A DNA stretch of 64,000 bases, from NCBI GenBank assembly GCA_030562195.1, contig JAUJPP010000006.1, positions 1,736,001 to 1,800,000 on the forward strand, read 5' to 3'. The notes beneath the pieces are model-generated. The model was not told the DNA's origin. It was given only the letters and a program-made list of their open reading frames with translations, and did no database searches. Source of the stretch: Nipponacmea schrenckii. Its lineage: Eukaryota > Mollusca > Gastropoda > Lottiidae. Of the stretch, positions 11,210 through 23,000 are shown piece after piece (position 1 is the first letter of the stretch; every line of letters starts with the position of its first letter). The translations under genes and the position numbers were made by a program.

Positions 11210-12190
11210 TATTAATACTGCTACGTTTCAATAAGTATCCTCTTATCGTTCTCAAGCAGATCAAACTACATAATGACATTAACTACTGAGCACAAATATA
11301 TACTATGGTGAAAACAACAATAACAACAATTAATTAATTCTGTGTTGTTTGTTTGGATGGTCAAGTAGAAGATGGAAGATGAAAAAAATCAACTACTTGA
11401 CCATCTAAACAAACAACACGACAGAATTAAGTTCACAATGGAATCGGAAACTGACATTAGAATACCCTCCCTAGACTTAAATATATCAAAGAAAGATAAC
11501 CAGCTGATCACCACAATATACAGGAAACCTACCCATACCAATCAATATATTAATTTCCACTCAAACCATAGCTACAATATAAAAACAGCCATCATCTCAC
11601 CCCTGTCAACAGAGCTATCAAGATTTGTCACCCATCTGAACTTCAGACTGAACTCAACTTTATTACCGACACCTTATGCCAGCTCAACCACTACCCAATG
11701 CCAATGGTATCCAAAATCATTAAAAAAGGTAAAAACAAGAAACCTGATGAAGTCAAAGTTAAACCAGACAACTCCGCCATCTGGGTTAAAATCCCATTTA
11801 TAGGACCCACATCTTACCAGATACGCAGAATACTAAAACAGAGTGGTATAGAAACAGTATTTAAGTACAACAAGAGGCTAAAAGATCTCCTTGGTGCCAA
11901 TGGAAAAGCAGCTACAAGTGACCCTTATCAAACTAAAGTATGTGTTTACCAACTTACTTGCTCGTGTGGTTAATAATATATTGGTGAATCAAAGAGACCA
12001 CTTCAAAAGAGACTGAAGGAACATTTCTCAAAGGCCAGCACAAATAAATCGGCACTCCACCTACACCTAATGGACAACCCACGCCACAGATGCCTAAACA
12101 GCAAAACGAAATTTAAGCTTCCAGTGTAACAAACAAGACTGAAAGAAAACTTCACGAAGCCATCAACATAAAAAGATTTAATCCTAAACT
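11210..12190 (+). pseudogene. Penelope-like element, 3' half with GIY-YIG endonuclease, inactive
   Basis: The frame from 11372 reads MESETDIRIPSLDLNIS, then TTIYRKPTHTNQYINFHSNH, the region after the reverse-transcriptase palm in Penelope-like elements. After a frame change near 11690-11700 it reads KIPFIGPTSYQIRRIL and VCVYQLTCSCG, then YIGESKRPLQKRLKEHFS. That is the GIY-YIG nuclease motif these elements use to nick their target. Two adjacent TAA codons (11971-11976) separate CSCG from YIGES, and another stop follows KFKLPV. The polymerase core is missing. Bases 11337-11368 are an inverted copy of 11393-11427, a 5' inversion of the kind seen in aborted insertions. Confidence 0.88.
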
Positions 12191-12226
12191 AAATTTTGAC
12201 CCTGGTCTTTACATTCCCAAAGCTTA

Positions 12227-12726
12227 NNNNNNNNNNNNNNNNNNNNNNNNNNNNNNNNNNNNNNNNNNNNNNNNNNNNNNNNNNNNNNNNNNNNNNNNNN
12301 NNNNNNNNNNNNNNNNNNNNNNNNNNNNNNNNNNNNNNNNNNNNNNNNNNNNNNNNNNNNNNNNNNNNNNNNNNNNNNNNNNNNNNNNNNNNNNNNNNNN
12401 NNNNNNNNNNNNNNNNNNNNNNNNNNNNNNNNNNNNNNNNNNNNNNNNNNNNNNNNNNNNNNNNNNNNNNNNNNNNNNNNNNNNNNNNNNNNNNNNNNNN
12501 NNNNNNNNNNNNNNNNNNNNNNNNNNNNNNNNNNNNNNNNNNNNNNNNNNNNNNNNNNNNNNNNNNNNNNNNNNNNNNNNNNNNNNNNNNNNNNNNNNNN
12601 NNNNNNNNNNNNNNNNNNNNNNNNNNNNNNNNNNNNNNNNNNNNNNNNNNNNNNNNNNNNNNNNNNNNNNNNNNNNNNNNNNNNNNNNNNNNNNNNNNNN
12701 NNNNNNNNNNNNNNNNNNNNNNNNNN
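12227..12726. other. Assembly gap (500 N)
   Basis: Exactly 500 undetermined bases, the usual placeholder for a scaffold join of unknown size. The distance between the Penelope remnant and the 49-bp satellite is therefore not known. Confidence 0.99.
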
Positions 12727-13180
12727 AATTTTTAAAGGGGAAAATTTAGGAATTTTTTCCTTTCCCTGGATGAATAGGGGAAAATTTTTTAAAAATTTTC
12801 CCTGGTTCTTCCAGGGACAATTTTTTTTGGAAGCCTTTCCGGGTAAGTACATGAAAATATATTTAAAACCCAAAAAAATTTCCTTTTTAGCCTTTCTATT
12901 TTTATAGGAAGCCTTTTCCTAATCACCATAAAATACATTTTATTAACCTTTTCCTTTTTGCCCGGGAAAATAATTTATATTAACCATTTCGGTTCTAGAT
13001 GTAAATAAATAAACCCTTTTTCCTTTTCCAAATATGGAAAAAAAGGAACCACCTTACGCAAGTAAATAATTTTATTGGAACCTTTTGGTATCCGAAATAT
13101 GCTATTTTTTTAAGCATTCCTGTATCTACACTAGTGAAATATATTAATGGAAGATTCCTGTTCTATCACTAGGGACAATT
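12727..13180. repeat. Low-quality or degraded edge of the 49-bp satellite
   Basis: Fragments such as GGAAGCCTTTCC and GGGACAATTTT recur at roughly monomer spacing but with inflated homopolymers and many indels. It reads as the following satellite seen through errors or decay. Because it borders the N run, failed polishing is the more likely reason. Confidence 0.7.
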
Positions 13181-16100
13181 TTAATTTATATTGGAAGCCA
13201 TTTCCTGGTATCCAGTAACTAGTGGACAATATATTTATATTGGAAGCCATTTCCTGGTATCTAGTCACTAGTGGACAATATATTTATTTTGGGTAAGCCT
13301 TTCTTTGGTATTATGGGTTAAAAACACAGCAGAACAATAATTTATTTGGGAAAGCCTTTCTTGGTATTATGGGTTCACACAGCAGGACAATTATTATTTA
13401 TATTGATAAAAAGCCATTTCCTACACTAATCTATTCACTATTAACCACCCAATAATTTTTTATTAACCTATTTCCTTTCTAGTTTTAAAAAAGAGAAACA
13501 AGCATAACCTAAAATATTGGAACAATAATCCTGTTATAAAAAAGTCCCCTTACCGCAGAACAATAATTTTATTGGAACTTAATTTTGCGGGTTTTCCATT
13601 TTTTAACTATCCCCAATCTAAAATATAAATAAAAAAGCCATTTTCCCTGGTTTTTCCAAAAGGGTAAGAGATTTAGTTGTATATTTATATTGGAAGCCAT
13701 TTCCTGGTATCCAGTAACTAGTGGACAATATATTTATATTGGAAGCCATTTCCTGGTATCTAGTCACTAGGGGTACAATATATTTATATTGGAAGCCATT
13801 TCCTGGTATCTAGTCACTAGTGGACAATATATTTATATTGGAAGCCATTTCCTGGTACCCTAGTCACTAGTGGACAATATATTTATATTGGAAGCCATTT
13901 CCTGGTACCCTAGTCACTAGTGGACAATATATTTATATTGGAAGCCATTTCCTGGTACCCTAGTAACTAGTGGACAATATATTTATATTGGAAGCCATTT
14001 CCTGGTATCCAGTAACTAGGGGTACAATATATTTATATTGGAAGCCATTTCCTGGTATCTAGTCACTAGTGGACAATATATTTATATTGGAAGCCATTTC
14101 CTGGTATCTAGTCACTAGTGGACAATATATTTATATTGGAAGCCATTTCCTGGTATCTAGTCACTAGTGGACAATATATTTATATTGGAAGCCATTTCCT
14201 GGTACCCTAGTCACTAGTGGACAATATATTTATTTTGGGAAAAGCCATTTCCTGGTATCCAGTAACTAGGGGTACAATATATTTATATTGGAAGCCATTT
14301 CCGGGTTATCCAGTAACTAGTGGACAATATATTTATATTGGAAGCCATTTCCTGGTATCTAGTCACTAGTGGACAATATATTTATATTGGAAGCCATTTC
14401 CGGGTTATCCAGTAACTAGTGGACAATATATTTATATTGGAAGCCATTTCCTGGTATCTAGTCACTAGTGGACAATATATTTATATTGGAAGCCATTTCC
14501 TGGTATCCAGTAACTAGTGGACAATATATTTATATTGGAAGCCATTTCCTGGTACCCTAGTCACTAGTGGACAATATATTTATATTGGAAGCCATTTCCT
14601 GGTACCCTAGTCACTAGTGGACAATATATTTATATTGGAAGCCATTTCCTGGTATCCAGTCACTAGTGGACAATATATTTATATTGAAAGCCATTTCCGG
14701 GTTATCCAGTAACTAGGGGTACAATATATTTATATTGAAAGCCATTTCCTGGTATCTAGTCACTAGTGGACAATATATTTATATTGGAAGCCATTTCCTG
14801 GTATCCAGTCACTAGTGGACAATATATTTATATTGGAAGCCATTTCCTGGTATCCAGTCACTAGTGGACAATATTTTTATATTGGAAGCCATTTCCTGGT
14901 ACCCTAGTCACTAGTGGACAATATATTTATATTGGAAGCCATTTCCTGGTATCCAGTAACTAGTGGACAATATATTTATATTGGAAGCCATTTCCTGGTA
15001 TCCAGTAACTAGTGGACAATATATTTATATTGGAAGCCATTTCCTGGTATCCAGTCACTAGTGGACAATATATTTATATTGGAAGCCATTTCCTGGTATC
15101 CAGTAACTAGTGGACAATATATTTATATTGGAAGCCATTTCCTGGTATCCAGTAACTAGGGGTACAATATATTTATTTTGGGAAAAGCCATTTCCTGGTA
15201 TCCAGTAACTAGTGGACAATATATTTATATTGGAAGCCATTTCCTGGTACCCTAGTCACTAGGGGTACAATATATTTATATTGGAAAGCCATTTCCTGGT
15301 ATCCAGTAACTAGTGGACAATATATTTATATTGGAAGCCATTTCCTGGTACCCTAGTCACTAGTGGACAATATATTTATATTGGAAGCCATTTCCTGGTA
15401 TCCAGTAACTAGTGGACAATATATTTATATTGGAAGCCATTTCCTGGTATCTAGTCACTAGTGGACAATATATTTATATTGGAAGCCATTTCCGGGTTAT
15501 CTAGTCACTAGTGGACAATATATTTATATTGGAAGCCATTTCCTGGTATCTAGTCACTAGTGGACAATATATTTATATTGGAAGCCATTTCCTGGTATCT
15601 AGTCACTAGTGGACAATATATTTATATTGGAAGCCATTTCCTGGTATCTAGTCACTAGTGGACAATATATTTATATTGGAAGCCATTTCCTGGTATCCAG
15701 TAACTAGTGGACAATATATTTATATTGGAAGCCATTTCCTGGTATCCAGTAACTAGTGGACAATATATTTATATTGGAAGCCATTTCCTGGTATCTAGTC
15801 ACTAGTGGACAATATATTTATATTGGAAGCCATTTCCTGGTATCTAGTCACTAGGGGTACAATATATTTATATTGGAAGCCATTTCCTGGTATCTAGTCA
15901 CTAGTGGACAATATATTTATATTGGAAGCCATTTCCGGGTTACCCTAGTCACTAGTGGACAATATATTTATATTGGAAGCCATTTCCTGGTATCCAGTAA
16001 CTAGTGGACAATATATTTATATTGGAAGCCATTTCCGGGTTATCTAGTCACTAGTGGACAATATATTTATATTGGAAGCCATTTCCTGGTATCTAGTCAC

Positions 16101-19100
16101 TAGTGGACAATATATTTATATTGGAAGCCATTTCCTGGTATCCAGTAACTAGTGGACAATATATTTATATTGGAAGCCATTTCCGGGTTATCTAGTCACT
16201 AGTGGACAATATATTTATATTGGAAAGCCATTTCCTGGTACCCTAGTCACTAGTGGACAATATATTTATATTGGAAGTCATTTCCTGGTACCCTAGTCAC
16301 TAGTGGACAATATATTTATATTGAAAGCCATTTCCTGGTATCCAGTAACTAGTGGACAATATATTTATATTGGAAGCCATTTCCTGGTATCTAGTCACTA
16401 GTGGACAATATATTTATATTGGAAGCCATTTCCTGGTATCTAGTCACTAGTGGACAATATATTTATATTGGAAGCCATTTCCTGGTATCCAGTCACTAGT
16501 GGACAATATATTTATATTGGAAGCCATTTCCTGGTATCTAGTCACTAGTGGACAATATATTTATATTGGAAGTCATTTCCTGGTACCCTAGTCACTAGTG
16601 GACAATATATTTATATTGGAAGCCATTTCCTGGTATCCAGTCACTAGTGGACAATATATTTATATTGGAAGTCATTTCCTGGTATCCAGTCACTAGTGGA
16701 CAATATATTTATATTGGAAGTCATTTCCTGGTACCCTAGTCACTAGTGGACAATATATTTATATTGGAAGTCATTTCCTGGTATCCAGTCACTAGTGGAC
16801 AATATATTTATATTGGAAGCCATTTCCTGGTATCCAGTAACTAGTGGACAATATATTTATATTGGAAGCCATTTCCGGGTTACCCTAGTCACTAGTGGAC
16901 AATATATTTATATTGGAAGCCATTTCCTGGTATCTAGTAACTAGTGGACAATATATTTATATTGGAAGCCATTTCCTGGTATCTAGTCACTAGTGGACAA
17001 TATATTTATATTGGAAGCCATTTCCTGGTATCTAGTCACTAGTGGACAATATATTTATATTGGAAGCCATTTCCTGGTATCCAGTAACTAGTGGACAATA
17101 TATTTATATTGGAAGCCATTTCCTGGTATCCAGTAACTAGTGTACAATATATTTATATTGGAAGCCATTTCCTGGTATCTAGTCACTAGTGGACAATATA
17201 TTTATATTGGAAGCCATTTCCTGGTATCCAGTAACTAGTGGACAATATATTTATATTGGAAGCCATTTCCTGGTATCTAGTCACTAGTGGACAATATATT
17301 TATATTGAAAGCCATTTCCTGGTATCTAGTAACTAGGGGTACAATATATTTATATTGGAAGCCATTTCCTGGTATCTAGTCACTAGTGGACAATATATTT
17401 ATATTGGAAGCCATTTCCTGGTACCCTAGTAACTAGGGGTACAATATATTTATATTGGAAGCCATTTCCTGGTACCCTAGTCACTAGTGGACAATATATT
17501 TATATTGAAAGCCATTTCCTGGTATCCAGTCACTAGTGGACAATATATTTATATTGGAAGCCATTTCCTGGTATCTAGTCACTAGTGGACAATATATTTA
17601 TATTGGAAGCCATTTCCTGGTACCCTAGTCACTAGTGGACAATATATTTATATTGGAAGCCATTTCCTGGTATCCAGTCACTAGTGGACAATATATTTAT
17701 ATTGGAAGTCATTTCCTGGTATCCAGTCACTAGTGGACAATATATTTATATTGGAAGCCATTTCCTGGTATCCAGTAACTAGTGGACAATATATTTATAT
17801 TGGAAGCCATTTCCTGGTACCCTAGTCACTAGTGGACAATATATTTATATTGAAAGCCATTTCCTGGTATCCAGTAACTAGTGGACAATATATTTATATT
17901 GGAACCATTTCCTGGTATCCAGTAACTAGTGGGACAATATATTTATATTGGAAGCCATTTCCTGGTATCTAGTCACTAGTGGACAATATATTTATATTGG
18001 AAGCCATTTCCTGGTATCCAGTCACTAGTGGACAATATATTTATATTGGAAGCCATTTCCTGGTACCCAAAGAACTAGTGGACAATATATTTATATTGGA
18101 AGCCATTTCCTGGTATCCAGTAACTAGTGGACAATATATTTATATTGGAAGCCATTTCCTGGTACCCTAGTCACTAGTGGACAATATATTTATATTGAAA
18201 GCCATTTCCGGGTTATCCAGTAACTAGTGGACAATATATTTATATTGGAACCATTTCCGGGTTATCTAGTCACTAGTGGACAATATATTTATATTGGAAG
18301 CCATTTCCTGGTATCCAGTAACTAGTGGACAATATATTTATATTGGAAGCCATTTCCTGGTACCCTAGTCACTAGTGGACAATATATTTATATTGAAAGC
18401 CATTTCCGGGTTATCCAGTAACTAGTGGACAATATATTTATATTGGAACCATTTCCGGGTTATCTAGTCACTAGTGGACAATATATTTATATTGGAAGCC
18501 ATTTCCTGGTACCCTAGTCACTAGTGGACAATATATTTATATTGGAAGCCATTTCCTGGTATCTAGTCACTAGTGGACAATATATTTATATTGGAACCAT
18601 TTCCTGGTACCCTAGTCACTAGTGGACAATATATTTATTTTGGGAAAAGCCATTTCCTGGTATCTAGTCACTAGTGGACAATATATTTATATTGGAAGCC
18701 ATTTCCTGGTATCCAGTAACTAGGGGTACAATATATTTATATTGGAACCATTTCCGGGTTACCCTAGTCACTAGTGGACAATATATTTATATTGGAACCA
18801 TTTCCGGGTTATCCAGTAACTAGTGGACAATATATTTATATTGGAACCATTTCCTGGTATCTAGTCACTAGTGGACAATATATTTATATTGGAAGCCATT
18901 TCCTGGTACCCTAGTCACTAGTGGACAATATATTTATATTGAAAGCCATTTCCTGGTACCCTAGTAACTAGTGGACAATATATTTATATTGGAAGCCATT
19001 TCCGGGTTATCCAGTAACTAGTGGACAATATATTTATATTGGAAGCCATTTCCTGGTACCCTAGTCACTAGTGGACAATATATTTATATTGGAAGCCATT

Positions 19101-19140
19101 TCCGGGTTACCCTAGTCACTAGTGGACAATATATTTATAT
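13181..19140 (+). repeat. 49-bp satellite, about 120 copies
   Basis: Six kilobases of tandem 49-50-bp monomers built on CACTAGTGGACAATATATTT and GGAAGCCATTTCCTGGTAT. Variants fall at few sites: TATCTAG/TATCCAG/TACCCTAG, CACTAG/AACTAG, TAGTGG/TAGGGGT, CCTGGT/CCGGGTT, GGAAGCC/GAAAGCC/GGAACC. Long open frames here are artefacts of repetition. The array lies just beyond the last recognised formin exon. Confidence 0.97.
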
Positions 19141-19610
19141 TAAAGTTTCCTGTTATCCAGAACTAGGTGGACCACAAAAAAATTTTATTAAATGATTTAT
19201 CGGATTAGTCCTTTTGCTATTTTTAGGAAATTTTCCTGTTTCTAGCCTTGGCTTTGGGGTGTTTAAAAATCCCCATTTTGGACAAAGTCACTGTGGTCAA
19301 TTTTAAAATTTATGTTGAAACCCATTTCCTCAGTTTTTCTAGAAAAGGGGAGAAATTTTAATTGGCAAGGTTTTTTCCCTGTAAAATAGTGGTTTTTGTA
19401 TTAAAGAGTCATTCCCGGATCTAGTCAATTTAGTGGACTTTATTTTTTTATTGGAAGATTTTCATGGTATCTATATTGGGGAAAATTTTTGTATTGGAAC
19501 CCAAATTTCCTGGTATTTCATGTGGAAAATATAAAGAAAGCCTTTCCGGATTTCTGGGAAAAATTTAAAATTGGGAAATTTTGTTATTTAACATGGAAAT
19601 AGATGGCAAA
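19141..19610. repeat. Degraded right edge of the 49-bp satellite
   Basis: Monomer fragments (TCCCGGATCTAGTCAA, GGAAGATTTTCATGGTATCT) continue with large indels and homopolymer growth before unique sequence resumes near 19610. Either natural array-edge decay or base-calling error explains it. Confidence 0.65.
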
Positions 19611-19869
19611 TGAATTAGCGGACTAAGTCCTGATAGACAATAGAGTTGTCTCACCCTTTCTACTTCAACATGTCATATTCTCTCCAAATAGAACAATAAT
19701 GTTTTTATCTTGTAATATATCTTTCAATAATATTCAGTTCTGTATTTTGATTGTCTGCTGTTTCGTGATTTCCACCGTTCCATAGATTCTTACGGCCACT
19801 TTCAGACTGCAAGTTCACAAAGAAATCTTGAAATCGAAATGTTGTTCAATGAAATAAAATGGTACATAC
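19611..19869 (-). other. Start of formin intron 11
   Basis: Unique AT-rich intronic sequence following the GTATGT donor. No acceptor-linked coding segment was recognised before the satellite. Confidence 0.6.
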
Positions 19870-20073
19870 CCTGTCTTTAACAGTGTGTAATTCTTGTCGT
19901 AAACTGTTTAAAGCTCTCTGAATGTCCTCGAACGATACCTGGGCAGCATGTCTCATGTTGGAGGGTTCAGGAAGTCGGAATCTAGTAGGACAGCCAGTTT
20001 CTACATCACCCTCGTATAATTTACAATATGACTTGACAACAAACTCAAATTTAGATTTTAAAGCTCGGTGACT
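19870..20073 (-). CDS. Formin exon 11 (last FH2 exon visible)
   Basis: Encodes residues 737-804: [15 protein letters not shown] corresponds to the 'LL.yvv..y' helix, and [20 protein letters not shown] to the LPEP..l..A..v.fed stretch of FMN-class FH2. It ends with a coiled segment [14 protein letters not shown]. Acceptor ATTGTAG, donor GTATGT at 19869, so the message continues leftwards. The remaining roughly 100 residues of FH2 were not found in 1-19869. Confidence 0.92.
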
Positions 20074-23000
20074 CTACAATTAACAAACAAAAACTTTCAA
20101 TCTACTAATTACCTCACACACCTAGTTACCAGAATCAGGACACGAGGATAATTAGCATTTTAAAGGCGTGGCCTAGTTACCAGAATCAGGACACGAGGAT
20201 AATTAGCATTTTAAAGGCGTGGCCTAGTTACCAGAATCAGGACACGAGGATAATTAGCATTTTAAAGGCGTGGCCTAGTTACCAGAATCAGGACACGAGG
20301 ATAATTGGGCATTTTAAAGGCGGGGCCTAGTTACCAGAATCAGGACACGAGGATAATTAGCATTTTAAAGGCGTGGCCTAGTTACCAGAATCAGGACACG
20401 AGGATAATTAGCATTTTAAAGGCGTGGCCTAGTTACCAGAATCAGGACACGAGGATAATTAGGAGACATTTTAAAGGCCGGAAATATCAAGACTTTTTAC
20501 ATCATTCAACTGATTTAGTCCAGCTTTGTTATTTAATGGACTCCCAATTTGGTTCGGTTCTGTTATTTCATTGACGTAATGACGATGCGCTAGTTTGGAT
20601 GGGGAAATATCACGACCCTTTACATCATTCAACTGATTAAATCTGGTGTCGTAATTTAAGAGACGCCAATTAGATTCCGGACTGTTATTTCTATGATGTA
20701 AGAAGGACGTGATAGTTTCGGATGTCATTTACCTGTCACAATCTACAACAGAAACCTCAGAAACTGAATCAGTACAGATGATATTCTGTTAACAGGGAGT
20801 GCAATGGTTTCCAGTAATCTACCTGCTAGTTGGACAAGATATTTTGAAGGGAAGATCGGATGCCATAAATCGCAATAAGGTGCGATGGAGATACAATTTG
20901 TGTTGTGTTTTTATCGATTCTGTAGAAGAAGCCAATTGCTCCCACAGCTTTACAGATACAAAACTTGGTGGGTTACCTTATCGGTGACATCTTTCAACTT
21001 ATTCAATATATCTAAATTATACCCATCAGCTTGTCCCTTCTCCGACCCACCGTTTAGATAGTTTCCTACAGTCAACAGAGTCCCCAGTAGATTCTTTAAG
21101 GCTAGACTGGAATATAACAATAAAGGTTAAAGGTCATAAGTGATAATGATGCTATTTTAAAAAATCAAACAGAAAGTATATTTAGATAATCAATGTGCTT
21201 ACAAACGACTGCAAATCAAACAAAACCATTTTTGATTTAAACAGAAAGTACGAATGAACAGGTGCCCTATCTGTTGGTCTTACACGAAACACAACCAGGA
21301 ACCACTCTGTCATGTGGATTATAAAAACAGTCTACCTGTTACAGATTTCATCACAGGCTGTATGTAATTCTCTTAACTGTTGTTCTGTAATAGAGAATAC
21401 AATAAATAAATCACCATCGTGATTAACTCACGTAGAGGTCGTTTACGAGACACTTATAGTTATGCTGGAGACAAACATGTACATTTCCAAAATCAAAATG
21501 AAAATCATCAAAAAGCAGGGCTAAGTTTCAAGCATAAACCTGTTGCTTGTTTTTCAATAACTTCTGGCTCTAAATATTCCGTGGATCCAAACTTCGTTAA
21601 GGAGCCAGTCAGAGCCCGCCCAGACAAAATCCCTTGGTGTCCCCCTCCCCACGGGAACAACATACATCCACTACTTACCAATTTCAAATAAATTAATCTG
21701 TAATTTTTCTCGAAATCTGAGAAATTCCAATCGTTCTTTAAAATGGTCAATTTTCGAGATTTCCGAGATCAGGTACTCGGGATAGTCGAGTTGGGCTGTA
21801 AAATACAGAAATTTGTAAAACTAATGGTGAACGAAACATAATATCAATGATATCAGAACAGTGAAAGCAGTGGTAGTCTGAGACCGTCTGTTGATAGTCG
21901 AGTTGAGCTGTAAAATACAGAATTCTGTGATTTGAGCGACATAATATCAATGATTTATGAATCCTTGTAAAATATTGCTGTTTATTTCTTTCTTTACTTT
22001 CACTTACACATCATGTTTATCATGAATGTACCCCTTGGTTCGAATCGTATCACGCCTTCACTTTTCAAAAAAAATTTCGTCTTTTCTGAATATAACATTT
22101 AAAATGTAGATATTACCTGCCCCTTTTCTCTTCACGTGGTGTACAATCTTCTCCATGTCACGTGATGAACAAAGTAGATCTAATAACTGTGCTAAACTGA
22201 AAGTAAAAATACATTCCTCTATTATTACTTATTCCAATAACCAATGACAGATTTAAAACTGTCTCACTTATCCAGTATTATTTTAACCGTATATATCGGT
22301 TATCTGTTGACTGAGTTCTCCTGATATCAGAAAGAGTCCACGTAATATCTAATGTAATCCTTGTAAGACATTTAAAAGGACGGAAAGATGTATGATATTT
22401 ATCAAAGACGTATCTTAGCACATTAAGTTTCATGTCACTTTAAGAGATATTTTTTTAAAGATAATTATAATGTATTTTTTATGATTGTATTTCAAAGTGA
22501 TTGAAAGATGGTAAGATAAACTGGTAAGGCATCATAAAGATCCACTTTTATTCACAAACACTATATAGAGAAGTGGAACATTTCCGAAGAAAGTACTTTG
22601 AAATAGAAATTGGAATAATCTTCAGACATCATCCACATGCATGCTATCAATTTTTAGACTTAGTATAGACATAAACTATCGCTGTGACATTTAAAGAAAG
22701 GTCAATAGCTTCGTGTCCAATAACTCGATGCTTAGGCTTGACGTTGGTACAGATTCAATAGGCTTTATCATTGGAGTGATCGGGAAGGTAAACGTGGTTC
22801 TTTCTTGGTCATGTACGATGTAGAAGCGGTAGCCATGTAGCCTATGTTCTTGTCACTATTTGACACTACTGTTCTATTGTATGAAAGAGCCATTAGTTTT
22901 TAATTGTTTATGAAGTTTCATGAGTTATTAGCTGTCTTGGACATTTCACAGTATCAACTAAAAGACAATGGAAAGCTGCTTGAAACCTGAACATTGAGAT

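Noticed and set aside
12184..12873. Long frames across the N gap
   Set aside because: Unknown bases cannot contain stops in translation; the frames are artefacts.
13181..19140. CRISPR-like regular repeats
   Set aside because: Repeats are head-to-tail monomers without unique spacers, in animal DNA, with no cas genes.
20305..20728. Frames over the 51-bp and 123-bp repeats
   Set aside because: They fall between formin exons 10 and 11, whose phases join directly.
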